Source: Acidobacteriota bacterium (GTDB taxonomy: Bacteria; Actinomycetota; Thermoleophilia; Gaiellales; Gaiellaceae). From it: a DNA stretch of 50,426 nucleotides. Each line of letters opens with the position of its first letter. Position 1 is the stretch's first letter. This document shows positions 29,570 to 38,673 of this stretch, in pieces. Under the pieces are notes generated by a model. It was not told where the DNA came from. It saw nothing but the letters and a program-made list of their open reading frames with translations, and did no database searches. Where the stretch lies: NCBI GenBank assembly GCA_028876365.1, contig JAGWRZ010000131.1:1-50426 (forward strand), given 5' to 3'. Position numbers and translations under genes: made by a program.

Positions 29570-30896
29570 GCCTGAAGACGAGTTTCACGAGGCCCTTGCC
29601 CGGCGCGAACCAGCACGTGCGCGTTCCGCTGCCGAACGGGAAACCCGGTTGACTCAAGGTGCTCGTCACGACGAGCGCCTCGAATGTCCCTGCGGGAACC
29701 TTGACCTTCTGCACTCCGACGATGCGGGTGGTTCCGTTGACTCCGTACACCGAGAAGTCACGACTGTTCGGATCGGAAGCCCAACTCGTGCCGACGGCGG
29801 GATACGCGGGAAGCACCGGGTTGAACCCGAATGTCAGAAGGTCGAACGGCGTGAAGAAGTGGCGGCGCTTCGACGGAGGCAGCGCGCTCGGGCCGAGCGG
29901 CGGCAGCTTCACGAGCGAGGCGGCCTTGACGGCGCTGGCGACGCTCGTCAACCCGTCATCGCGCAAGGTGAACTGGTAGGCGCCCGCGACCTTGAGCGGG
30001 CCGATCACGCTCGAGATCTTGGCGATCGCCGTGCCGTTCGCCGCCTGATCGATGCTGAAGGACTCGACCTCAGGTTGCTTCAGATGCGTGGGATTCGTCC
30101 AGCGGTAGACGCCGGTGAGCCCGACCTGCAGCGGGAAGTACTGCGTATCCGCCGGCGGAGCGGACGGCGTCTGGTTCGTCGACTGCAGCTCGACCGTCGT
30201 GACGGGGGCATTCGTCCCGCCCGCATGCTGGAACACGACCTTCACCGGCCCGACGCCGTAGACCCACCAGGTCGTGCGCTCACCGCTTCCGTACGGATCG
30301 CCGAGCGCGCCCGCCTGCGTGATCTGCGACCGCACGACCGCTGCGGTGACCGGTTGCGGGAATGCGGGCACGGTGACCTGCTGCGTCCCGAGGTAGTCGT
30401 TCGAGCTCGTCACGTCGTTCGCCGCTCCTCCCGTCGCCGTCCAGCTCGTTCCCTGCAGGACCGGCTCGAACAGCACCGGCGTGCGCGCGCCCCAGATGAC
30501 GTTGTAGTAGGCGCTCGCGAGGCTGTTGCCGCACGAGGCGAGCGACGAGCACAGGATCGGGAACGCGGACGGCGGCGGCGTGCTCGACCAATCGGTGTTG
30601 ACGATGCCGTAGGTCGTCTGCTGGAAGGACACGGTTCCGGCGCTCTGTGGCGCCGAGGAGGCGTTGTTGGCGCCGTCGGTCGTCCAGGCGAGGACGAAGC
30701 TGTTGCCCGAGGAGCTCTTGACGGTGACGATCTCGTTCGTCGGCGTCGTGTTGTAGGCGCTGTCCGTCCACTGGTACGTCCACCTGGCGTCGGAGGAATG
30801 CGGCAGCCACCCGTCCGCCGCCGCGGGGGCGGCGGCGAGCAGGGCGAGCAGAACCGCGACGACCCCGACCCTCACGACGAACACACTAGGGGGCAT
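29529..30896 (-). CDS. Secreted protein with duplicated beta-rich domain, unknown function
   Basis: Internal ATG at 30896 gives the signal peptide 'MPPSVFVVRVGVVAVLLALLAAAPAAADG'. Two related halves end 'TWWVYGVGPVKVVFQHAGGTNAPVTTVELQ' and 'TCWFAPGKGLVKLVFRHGDGSVSTVQLV'. Confidence 0.75.
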   Translation of the reverse strand: MPPSVFVVRVGVVAVLLALLAAAPAAADGWLPHSSDARWTYQWTDSAYNTTPTNEIVTVKSSSGNSFVLAWTTDGANNASSAPQSAGTVSFQQTTYGIVNTDWSSTPPPSAFPILCSSLASCGNSLASAYYNVIWGARTPVLFEPVLQGTSWTATGGAANDVTSSNDYLGTQQVTVPAFPQPVTAAVVRSQITQAGALGDPYGSGERTTWWVYGVGPVKVVFQHAGGTNAPVTTVELQSTNQTPSAPPADTQYFPLQVGLTGVYRWTNPTHLKQPEVESFSIDQAANGTAIAKISSVIGPLKVAGAYQFTLRDDGLTSVASAVKAASLVKLPPLGPSALPPSKRRHFFTPFDLLTFGFNPVLPAYPAVGTSWASDPNSRDFSVYGVNGTTRIVGVQKVKVPAGTFEALVVTSTLSQPGFPFGSGTRTCWFAPGKGLVKLVFRHGDGSVSTVQLVK

Positions 30897-30932
30897 TTCG
30901 CCGTCTGCCAAGAGGTTGTACTCTTCGTGGCG

Positions 30933-30995
30933 ATGACTCTTCCCCGCAGCGTTTGGTGGGCCTGGCGCCGAGAGCGGGGCGGGAGCGTGCGCTGA
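30933..30995 (+). CDS. trpL: trp operon leader peptide MTLPRSVWWAWRRERGGSVR
   Basis: 20-codon ORF with three Trp codons (30954-30959, 30963-30965), upstream of an intrinsic terminator and trpE. Possible SD 'agagg'; in-frame GTG at 30927. Confidence 0.85.
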   Translation: MTLPRSVWWAWRRERGGSVR

Positions 30996-31025
30996 GGACG
31001 GCGCAGACGACCCCTCCGCTCGACC

Positions 31026-31046
31026 GGCTCCGGAAGGAGCCTTTTT
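31026..31046 (+). terminator. trp attenuator terminator hairpin
   Basis: GGCTCC-GGAA-GGAGCC followed by TTTTT, directly before the trpE ATG (31048). Confidence 0.85.
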
Positions 31047-31047
31047 C

Positions 31048-32259
31048 ATGTCCGAAAGCGTGATCGCAACCGACCTCCTCACCCCGCTCGGGGCATACCT
31101 CCGGCTGCGCGAGGGCGCCCGCGGCGCGTTTCTCCTCGAGTCGGTGGAGCGGGGACGCCTCGGCCGCTACTCGTTCGTCGGCCGCGGCGACCGCTTCGTC
31201 ACCTTCGACGAGGCCGAGCTGCTCGGCGAGCCGGTCGTCGGCTATCTCGGCTACGACGCGGTCGCGCGGCTCGAGCCGAGCGTGACGCTGCCGGAGGACG
31301 GGCCGGACCTGCCGGAGAGCCGTTTCCTCGTTCCGGACGCGCTCGTGCGCTTCGACCATGCGCGCGGAGTCGCCGAAGTCCTCGTCGGGGACGCGGCCGC
31401 GCTCGAGCGCCCGCAGCCGGAGCTCCCGCGCGGCGGCGGCTCCCGCGGCGCGCTCGAGCGCCATCCCGGCCGCGACGAGCACCTCCGGCGCGTCGCCCGC
31501 GCGAAGGAGCACATCCGCGAAGGCGACGTCTTCCAGGTCGTCGTGGCGCAGCGCGCCGTCCGCCCCACCTCCGCGTCGCCGTTCGAGCTCTACCGCGCCC
31601 TCCGGCGCGTCAACCCGTCGCCCTACCTCTTCCTGCTCGAGCTCGGCGATCTCGCGCTCGTCGGCAGCTCCCCCGAGACGGTCGTGAAGTGCGAGGGCGC
31701 GCGCGCGACGCTCAACCCGATCGCGGGGACGATTGCCCCAGGCGAGGGCGACGCCGAGGCGCTCCTCTCCTCGGAGAAGGATCGCGCCGAGCACGTCATG
31801 CTCGTCGACCTCGGGCGCAACGACCTCTCGCGCGTCTGCAAGCCCGGATCGGTGCGGGTCGAGCGGTTCATGGAGCCGGAGCGCTACTCCCACGTGACGC
31901 ATCTCGTCTCCGAGGTCGCAGGCGAGCTGCGCGACGACCAGACGCCGTTCTCGCTCCTGCGCGCGTGCTTCCCGGCGGGGACGGTCTCGGGCGCGCCGAA
32001 GGTGCGCGCGATGCAGATCATCTCCGAGCTCGAGGGCCACCGGCGGGGTGTCTACGGGGGCGCCGTCGGCTACGTCTTTCCGGCCGGGCGCGCAATGGAC
32101 ACCTGCATCGCGATCAGGACGATCGTCTTTCGTGACGGTAGCTGCTACCTGCAGGCCGGCGGTGGCATCGTTGCTGATTCGATACCGGAGGAAGAGCATC
32201 AGGAGTGTCTCAACAAGCTCGCGGCTCTCGAACAGGCGATCGAGCTGGCCGAGTCATGA
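31048..32259 (+). CDS. trpE: Anthranilate synthase component I
   Basis: 403 aa: LLES motif with RYSFVG, 'NPIAGT', 'LVDLGRNDLSRV', 'FPAGTVSGAPKVRAM', 'GGIVADSIPEEEHQECLNK'. Confidence 0.95.
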   Translation: MSESVIATDLLTPLGAYLRLREGARGAFLLESVERGRLGRYSFVGRGDRFVTFDEAELLGEPVVGYLGYDAVARLEPSVTLPEDGPDLPESRFLVPDALVRFDHARGVAEVLVGDAAALERPQPELPRGGGSRGALERHPGRDEHLRRVARAKEHIREGDVFQVVVAQRAVRPTSASPFELYRALRRVNPSPYLFLLELGDLALVGSSPETVVKCEGARATLNPIAGTIAPGEGDAEALLSSEKDRAEHVMLVDLGRNDLSRVCKPGSVRVERFMEPERYSHVTHLVSEVAGELRDDQTPFSLLRACFPAGTVSGAPKVRAMQIISELEGHRRGVYGGAVGYVFPAGRAMDTCIAIRTIVFRDGSCYLQAGGGIVADSIPEEEHQECLNKLAALEQAIELAES

Positions 32260-32819
32260 TCCTCCTGATCGACAACTACGACTCGTTCACGTACAACCTC
32301 GCACACCTGTTCGGCGCGCTCGGGGTCGAGGTGACGGTCGTCCGGAACGACGCGATCGACGCGGACGAGGCGGAGCGGATCGCCCCCGCGCAGCTCGTCG
32401 TCTCCCCCGGTCCCGGACGCCCCGCCGCCGCGGGCGCGACCGAGGAGATCGTGCGCCGCCTCGCTCCGACGACGCCGATCCTCGGCGTCTGCCTCGGCCA
32501 CCAGGCGATCGTCGAGGTCTTCGGCGGCGAGGTCGGATACGCACGCGAGCTCCTGCACGGGAAGGCGAGCCCCGTGCGGCACGAAGGCGGCGGGCTCTTC
32601 ACCGGACTGCCGCAGCCCTTCGACGCGGGCCGCTACCACTCGCTCGCGGCGACGCGCCTGCCGGACGTGCTCGAGCCGACCGCGTTCGCGGACGACGGCG
32701 AGGTCATGGCCGTGCGGCACCGCACGCTGCCGGTCGCCGGCGTCCAGTTCCACCCCGAGTCGGTGCTGACACCCGACGGGCCCGCGCTCGCGCGCAACTT
32801 CCTCGAGGGGCGCCTGTGA
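32256..32819 (+). CDS. trpG: Anthranilate synthase component II (glutamine amidotransferase)
   Basis: MILLIDNYDSFTYNLAHLF..., 'SPGPGRP', 'GVCLGHQAI', 'GVQFHPESVLT'. ATGA overlap with trpE. Confidence 0.95.
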   Translation: MILLIDNYDSFTYNLAHLFGALGVEVTVVRNDAIDADEAERIAPAQLVVSPGPGRPAAAGATEEIVRRLAPTTPILGVCLGHQAIVEVFGGEVGYARELLHGKASPVRHEGGGLFTGLPQPFDAGRYHSLAATRLPDVLEPTAFADDGEVMAVRHRTLPVAGVQFHPESVLTPDGPALARNFLEGRL

Positions 32820-33832
32820 TCCAGGCGGTCATCGCCCGGATGCTCGACGGCCGCGACCTCACCCGCGCCGAGGCGTGCGACGCGATGCACGCGATCATGC
32901 GGGGCGAGGCGACGCAGGCGCAGATCGCCGGCTTCCTCGTCGCCCTGCGCGCGAAGGGCGAGACCGCCGACGAGGTCGCCGGCTGCGCGGACGCGATGCG
33001 CGAGCACGTGCTGCGCGTCAGCCCGCGGCGCACCGATCTCGTCGACATCGTCGGGACAGGCGGCGACGGGGCGAACACGTACAACATCTCGACCGCCGCC
33101 GCGCTCGTCGCCGCCGGCGCCGGGGCGGCGGTCGCGAAGCACGGCAACCGCGCCGCCTCCTCCGCGAGCGGCGCCGCCGACGTGCTCGAGGCGCTCGGCC
33201 TCCGGCTCGAGCTTCCACCCGCGCGCATCGAGCGGTCGATCGACGACCTCGGCTTCGGCTTCCTGTTCGCACAGGCGCACCATCCGGCGATGAAGCACGC
33301 GGCGCCCGTCCGTCGGGAGCTCGCGACGCGTACGGTGTTCAACGTGCTCGGCCCGCTCACGAACCCCGCCGGGGCGCGCGCGCTCATGCTCGGGGTGTAC
33401 TCGCCGGCGCTGACGCGCACGCTCGCGGAGGCGCTCGTCCGGCTCGGCGCCGAACGCGCCTACGTCGTCCACGGAGCGGGAGGGATCGACGAGCTCTCCC
33501 CGTGCGGCCCGAACCTCGTGTGCGAGGTCGAGAACGGCAGGGTGCGCGAGTACGAGCTCGACCCGCTCGACCTCGGGATCGAGCGCTGCGACCCGGGCGA
33601 GCTGCGCGGCGGCGACCCTGCAGCGAACGCGGCCGCTCTGCGCGCCGTCCTCACCGGTGCGGACGGCGGCGGCCACCGCTCGGCGGTCGTCCTCAACGCG
33701 GCCGGCGGGATCGCCGCGGCCGGCCACGCGGAGAACCTGCGCGAGGGCATCGTCCGCGCCCGGGAGGCGATCGACTCCGGCGCCGCGGCGGCGCGCCTCG
33801 ACGCGCTGGTGGAGTTCTCCAATGCGGTTTAA
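32816..33832 (+). CDS. trpD: Anthranilate phosphoribosyltransferase
   Basis: GTG start in a GTGA overlap. 'VGTGGDGANTYNISTAAALVAAGAGAAVAKHGNRAASSASGAADVLEALG', 'FNVLGPLTNPA'. Confidence 0.95.
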   Translation: MIQAVIARMLDGRDLTRAEACDAMHAIMRGEATQAQIAGFLVALRAKGETADEVAGCADAMREHVLRVSPRRTDLVDIVGTGGDGANTYNISTAAALVAAGAGAAVAKHGNRAASSASGAADVLEALGLRLELPPARIERSIDDLGFGFLFAQAHHPAMKHAAPVRRELATRTVFNVLGPLTNPAGARALMLGVYSPALTRTLAEALVRLGAERAYVVHGAGGIDELSPCGPNLVCEVENGRVREYELDPLDLGIERCDPGELRGGDPAANAAALRAVLTGADGGGHRSAVVLNAAGGIAAAGHAENLREGIVRAREAIDSGAAAARLDALVEFSNAV

Positions 33833-34970
33833 CGACGCGCTCTCCCGGCCGGGGCTCGCCGCGATCGCGGAGTTCAAGCGGCGCTCGCCGTCGATGGGCG
33901 ACATCCGCCCCGACGCGCGCATCGAGGAGATCGTCCCGGCGTACGCGGCGAGCGGCGCGAGCGCGATCTCCGTCCTCGTCGACGCGCGCTTCGCCGGGAC
34001 GATCGCCGACCTCGTCGCCGCCCGTGCGGCAACGAGCGTCCCGCTGCTGGCCAAGGGTTTCTTCTCCACCGAGGAGCAGCTGCTCGAGCTGCGCCGCGCC
34101 GGCGCGGATGCCGCGCTCCTCATCCTCCGCGACCTCGACGACGAGGCGACGGCGCGCCTCATGCGCTACGCGGAGTCGATCGGCCTCGACACGCTCGTCG
34201 AGGCGCACGACGGAGAGGAGCTCGAGCGCGCGCATCGCCTGGCGGCGCCGGTGATCGGGATCAACGCCCGCGATCTCTCGACCTTCGCCATCGACCGGAA
34301 CGCCCAGCTCGAGCTCGTCGCCCGAGCGCGTGCCGGCGTCGTCATCGCCGAGAGCGCGATCCACTCGCGGGCGCAGGCCGCCGCCGCCGAGCTCGCGGGC
34401 GCCGACGCGGTGCTCGTCGGCACGTCCCTCATGCAGGCGGCGGACCCCGGAGCGAAGCTCCGCGATCTGACCTCGCGCCCGCTCGTGAAGGTGTGCGGCC
34501 TGACGCGGCAGGAGGACGTCGACGTCGCCGTGGAGGCGGGCGCGGACCTCCTCGGCTTCATCTTCGCCGAGGGCTCCCCGCGCCGCGCGCCCGCGGTGCT
34601 CGACGTCCCGAGGACCGCCTTGTCGGTGGCGGTGTACGTCGGCGAGCCCGAGGAGCGCGGCGCCGACCTCGTCCAGCTGTACGAGCCGGAGGAGGGGAGC
34701 GTGCGCGGACGCGACGCCGTCCTCTACCGCGACGGCGAGCCGGTGGCGCGCGTCGCCGATCTCCCGTGGCAGGGCGAGGATCCCGACCACTGGCGCAACG
34801 CCGTGTCCGAGGACCGGATCGTGCTCGCGGGCAGGCTCGGCCCCGACAACGTGCGCGCGGCGATCGACGCCGTGCATCCGTGGGCCGTCGACGCGGCGTC
34901 GCGGCTCGAGGCCGCTCCCGGCATCAAGGATCACGACAAGGTCAGGGCATTCGTCCAGGAGGCGCGATGA
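33822..34970 (+). CDS. trpCF: Fused indole-3-glycerol-phosphate synthase / phosphoribosylanthranilate isomerase-like protein
   Basis: IGPS part '[18 protein letters not shown]', 'LLAKGFF', 'GINARDL', '[13 protein letters not shown]'. C-terminal PRAI-like '[33 protein letters not shown]...[18 protein letters not shown]'. Confidence 0.9.
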   Translation: MRFNDALSRPGLAAIAEFKRRSPSMGDIRPDARIEEIVPAYAASGASAISVLVDARFAGTIADLVAARAATSVPLLAKGFFSTEEQLLELRRAGADAALLILRDLDDEATARLMRYAESIGLDTLVEAHDGEELERAHRLAAPVIGINARDLSTFAIDRNAQLELVARARAGVVIAESAIHSRAQAAAAELAGADAVLVGTSLMQAADPGAKLRDLTSRPLVKVCGLTRQEDVDVAVEAGADLLGFIFAEGSPRRAPAVLDVPRTALSVAVYVGEPEERGADLVQLYEPEEGSVRGRDAVLYRDGEPVARVADLPWQGEDPDHWRNAVSEDRIVLAGRLGPDNVRAAIDAVHPWAVDAASRLEAAPGIKDHDKVRAFVQEAR

Positions 34971-36076
34971 ACTTCGGTGAGTACGGCGGGCGCTACGTCC
35001 CCGAGACGCTCATCCCCGCGCTCGACGAGCTGACGGCGGGCTGGGAGGCGGCGAAGGCCGACGACGCGTTCCACCGGGAGCTCCACCACCTGCTGACGAC
35101 GTACGCAGGGCGGCCGACCCCGCTCACGCTCGTCGAGCGGTTCGCGCCGGGCAAGCGCATCTACCTGAAGCGGGAGGACCTCCTGCACACCGGCGCGCAC
35201 AAGCTGAACAACGCGCTCGGGCAGGCGGTCCTGGCCGTGCGCCTCGGCAAGCGCCGCATCGTCGCCGAGACCGGCGCAGGCCAGCACGGCGTGGCCACCG
35301 CCACCGTGTGGGCGCGCTTCGGCCTCGAGTGCGTCGTGTACATGGGCGAGGAGGACATGCGCCGCCAGCAGCCCAACGTCGAGCGCATGGGCCTTCTCGG
35401 CGCGGAGGTGCGTCCCGTCGACTTCGGGACGAAGACGCTGAAGGAGGCGACGAGCGAGGCGATCCGCGACTGGATCACGAACGTCGAGACGACGCACTAC
35501 CTCATCGGCTCCTGCGTCGGGCCGGCCCCCTATCCGGAGATCGTGCGCGACCTGCAGCGCGTGCTCGGCGACGAGGCGCGGGAGCAGATCCTCGCCGCCG
35601 AGGGCCGCCTGCCCGAGGCGGTCGTCGCCTGCGTCGGCGGCGGCTCGAATGCGATCGGGCTCTTCTACGGCTTCCTCGAGGACACGGACGTGCGCATCGT
35701 CGGCGTCGAGGCGGCGGGGGCCGCCTCGCTCGGCAGCGGCCGCGTCGGCGTCCTCCACGGCGCCCGCTCATCCGTGCTCGCCGACGAGGACGGGCAGATC
35801 GCGGACGCGCACTCGATCTCGGCGGGCCTCGACTATCCCGGCGTCGGCCCCGAGCACGCGTACCTTCGGGACATCGGCCGAGTGGAGTACGTCGGCGCGA
35901 CCGACGCCGAGGCGCTGGCCGCGTTCCGCGACCTCGCGCGGACGGAGGGGATCATCCCGGCCCTCGAGCCTTCCCATGCTCTCGCGCGCGCGCGTGAACT
36001 AGAAGACGAGGAGCTCATCCTCGTCGGCCTCTCGGGGCGCGGGGACAAGGACCTCGCCGAAGTGCTGCGGCAGTGA
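34967..36076 (+). CDS. trpB: Tryptophan synthase beta chain
   Basis: '[13 protein letters not shown]', '[20 protein letters not shown]', '[15 protein letters not shown]', '[12 protein letters not shown]', '[10 protein letters not shown]'. Confidence 0.97.
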   Translation: MNFGEYGGRYVPETLIPALDELTAGWEAAKADDAFHRELHHLLTTYAGRPTPLTLVERFAPGKRIYLKREDLLHTGAHKLNNALGQAVLAVRLGKRRIVAETGAGQHGVATATVWARFGLECVVYMGEEDMRRQQPNVERMGLLGAEVRPVDFGTKTLKEATSEAIRDWITNVETTHYLIGSCVGPAPYPEIVRDLQRVLGDEAREQILAAEGRLPEAVVACVGGGSNAIGLFYGFLEDTDVRIVGVEAAGAASLGSGRVGVLHGARSSVLADEDGQIADAHSISAGLDYPGVGPEHAYLRDIGRVEYVGATDAEALAAFRDLARTEGIIPALEPSHALARARELEDEELILVGLSGRGDKDLAEVLRQ

Positions 36077-36765
36077 AGACGCTCGTCATCTACCTCGTGT
36101 GCGAGCCGGAGACGCCCGAGCTCGCCGAGGCCGCCGTCGACGGCGGCGCGGACCTGATCGAGCTCGGCTTTCCGTTCTCCGACCCGCTCGCCGAGGGGCC
36201 GACGATCCGGCTCGCGTCCGAGCGGGCCCTCGCGCGCGGCATGCGAACGGCGCAGTGCATCGAGTGCCTGGCGGAGGTCCGGCGCCGCGTCGAGGTGCCG
36301 CTCGTGCCGATGACGTATGCGGCGATCCTCGAGGCGTACGGGTACGAGCGCTTCGTCGCCGACACGCGCGCAGCCGGAGCGACCTCGGCGATCGTCGTCG
36401 ACCTCCCCGTCGAGGAACGCCGCGAGGTCCCGCGCGTCCAGCTCGTCGCGCCGACCTCGACGGACGAACGCATCGCCGCCTGCGCGACCGCGACCGACGG
36501 CTGGCTCTATCTCGTCTCGCTCACGGGGACGACCGGCGCGCGCGGCGAGGTCTCCCCCGCCCTCGCCGGTCTCGTCGAGCGCACGCGCGCGCTGACCGGC
36601 GTGCCGCTCTACGCCGGCTTCGGCATCTCGACGCCCGCGCATGCGGCGACGGTCGCCGAGCTCGCGGACGGCGTCGTCGTCGGGTCGCGCGCGGTGCAGG
36701 AAGCGGAGAAGGGCCCGGAGGCGCTACGCGACTACGTCGCGTCGCTTCGTGCGGCTCTGCGCTAG
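36073..36765 (+). CDS. trpA: Tryptophan synthase alpha chain (short form)
   Basis: GTG start in a GTGA overlap. '[22 protein letters not shown]', '[19 protein letters not shown]', '[12 protein letters not shown]', '[10 protein letters not shown]', 'GVVVGSRAV'. Confidence 0.93.
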   Translation: MKTLVIYLVCEPETPELAEAAVDGGADLIELGFPFSDPLAEGPTIRLASERALARGMRTAQCIECLAEVRRRVEVPLVPMTYAAILEAYGYERFVADTRAAGATSAIVVDLPVEERREVPRVQLVAPTSTDERIAACATATDGWLYLVSLTGTTGARGEVSPALAGLVERTRALTGVPLYAGFGISTPAHAATVAELADGVVVGSRAVQEAEKGPEALRDYVASLRAALR

Positions 36766-37400
36766 GAGCCGGTCGCGTTCTGCGACGGCGGCCACTCGAA
36801 CGTCGGCGGCACGGCCGTGAGGGTCGGCGCGGGCATCGGCGTCACGGGGACGGCGACCGGCGCGACGGGCGCAGGCGCGACCGCGACCGCGACGGGGACC
36901 GGCGCCGGAGCGACGGGCGGAGGAAGAGGCGGAGCAGGGAGGGAGACCACCGGCGCCGGCGCGACCGGGGTCGCCGCGGGCGGAGGGGAGAGTGGTGCGG
37001 CAGCCGCCGGAGCAGGTGCGGGTGCCGGCGCCGGGGTCGGGACCGGGAGCGATGCAGCCGTGGGAAGGGGCAGCTTCAGCGCCTCCACCCGGTGGAGGGC
37101 GCGGCCGAGCTCGATCTGATGCACGGCCAGGCTCGCCTGGAGGCGAAGCGCGACCGCGCGGGACTGGCCGATGAGGAAGCCGAGGTAGCCGCCGCCGGCG
37201 AGGCCGATGACGACCGCCGCGTAGGCGAAGCGGTGAGGCACGTAGCTGTGGACGTGGGAGACGAGGGGAGCCAGCAAGGGCGTGGCGCCGACGAGGCCGC
37301 CGATCGCGAGGCCGTACAGGGTCAGCCGGGTCACCCGGGAGCCGGCCTTCTCCTGCAGGCCCTGCGCGTAGCGTTCGATGACGGCGGGGTCGGAGCTCAT
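36762..37400 (-). CDS. Membrane protein with Pro/Ala/Val-rich tail, unknown function
   Basis: Start ATG 37400 (MSSDPAVIERYAQG...). Two hydrophobic helices then a PAPAP...-rich C-terminus. Confidence 0.6.
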   Translation of the reverse strand: MSSDPAVIERYAQGLQEKAGSRVTRLTLYGLAIGGLVGATPLLAPLVSHVHSYVPHRFAYAAVVIGLAGGGYLGFLIGQSRAVALRLQASLAVHQIELGRALHRVEALKLPLPTAASLPVPTPAPAPAPAPAAAAPLSPPPAATPVAPAPVVSLPAPPLPPPVAPAPVPVAVAVAPAPVAPVAVPVTPMPAPTLTAVPPTFEWPPSQNATGS

Positions 37401-37503
37401 CTGGCGTACCCATCGGCGGATCGGGCATGAGACTTGAGGGCCTTTCACCGACTCTTAAAGGACGTCTCATACAGCTCCTAAGCACTTCCGGTTTCATGGG
37501 GAC

Positions 37504-38601
37504 ATGAGCAAGAACACCGTTCTCCATCGGGTGGTCCCGGTCGTGGCGGCGCTCGCCCTCGGGGGCGGGGCCGGCGCGGGACTCTACGCCGGGCTCAGCG
37601 GCGGCTCGTCGGGCACGACCGCGACGACGGAGGCGCCCGCCACCACGATCCAGCCGGCGGCGGCCACCTCGACCACCTCGAACCTGAATCAGATCTACAA
37701 GGCGGCCACGCCCGGCGTGGTCGACATCACCGTCACACAGACCTCCACCGGCGGCTTCGGCCTCGGCCAGCAGCAGTCTCAGGCCGAGGGGACCGGGTTC
37801 GTCTACGACACGAAGGGCGACATCATCACCGCGGCGCACGTCGTCGACGGCGGCTCGTCCGCCAAGGTGCGGTTCAAGGACGGAAAGACCGTCCCCGCCA
37901 CCATCGTCGGCACCGACAACTCGACCGACACGGCGGTGATCAAGGTGAACGTCCCCGCGTCGGAGCTCCATCCTCTGACGATCGGGAACTCGTCCGCGGT
38001 GCAGCCCGGCGACGAGGTCGCCGCCATCGGCAGTCCGTTCGGCCTGACGGAGACGATGACGGCCGGGATCGTCAGCGCGATCGGCCGAACGATCACCGCG
38101 CCGAACAACTACTCCATCTCGGGCGCGATCCAGACGGACGCACCGATCAACCACGGCAATTCCGGCGGCCCGCTGCTCGACGCGAGCGGCGCGGTCATCG
38201 GCGTCAACGTCCAGATCGACAGCAACTCGAACGGCAGCGAGGGAGTGGGCTTCGCAACGCCGATCAACACGGTCAAGAGCGTGGCCGACACGCTCATCGC
38301 CGGCGGCAAGGTGGAGCATGCCTACCTCGGAATCCAGGTCGGCGACGCCGCCGGGAACGGCGGAGCGCAGGTCAGCTGCGTCGTCTCCGGCAGCCCGGCC
38401 GACAAGGCGGGCCTGAAGGCCGGCGACGTCATCACCGCGGTCGGCTCGACGCCGATCACGAGCGCCGACGACCTGACGGCGTCCGTGAACTCGTACAAGC
38501 CGAACGACACGGTGACGATGACGGTCGACCGCGGCGGATCGAGCAAGTCGCTCAGCGTCACGTTCGGAAACCGTCCCTCGTCCGCCAGCACCTGCTCGTG
38601 A
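37504..38601 (+). CDS. HtrA/DegP-like trypsin-fold serine protease with PDZ domain
   Basis: N-terminal TM. Catalytic motifs 'TAAHVV', 'NSTDTAVIKV', 'NHGNSGGPLL'. PDZ 'YLGIQVGDA...GSPADKAGLKAGDVITAVG'. Confidence 0.93.
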   Translation: MSKNTVLHRVVPVVAALALGGGAGAGLYAGLSGGSSGTTATTEAPATTIQPAAATSTTSNLNQIYKAATPGVVDITVTQTSTGGFGLGQQQSQAEGTGFVYDTKGDIITAAHVVDGGSSAKVRFKDGKTVPATIVGTDNSTDTAVIKVNVPASELHPLTIGNSSAVQPGDEVAAIGSPFGLTETMTAGIVSAIGRTITAPNNYSISGAIQTDAPINHGNSGGPLLDASGAVIGVNVQIDSNSNGSEGVGFATPINTVKSVADTLIAGGKVEHAYLGIQVGDAAGNGGAQVSCVVSGSPADKAGLKAGDVITAVGSTPITSADDLTASVNSYKPNDTVTMTVDRGGSSKSLSVTFGNRPSSASTCS

Positions 38602-38609
38602 GCTGAAAC

Positions 38610-38640
38610 GCCGGCGGGCGCCGACCGGGCGCCCGCCGGC
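38610..38640 (+). terminator. Strong hairpin after the HtrA-like gene
   Basis: GCCGGCGGGCGCC-GACCG-GGCGCCCGCCGGC, 13-bp perfect stem, no U-tract. Confidence 0.65.
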
Positions 38641-38673
38641 CCGGCAACGGTCCCGTGTGGTGGAGTACGGATC

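Noticed and set aside
29415-30995. 526-aa plus-strand ORF
   Set aside because: Antisense to the secreted protein. Only its last 20 codons are meaningful, as the trp leader peptide.
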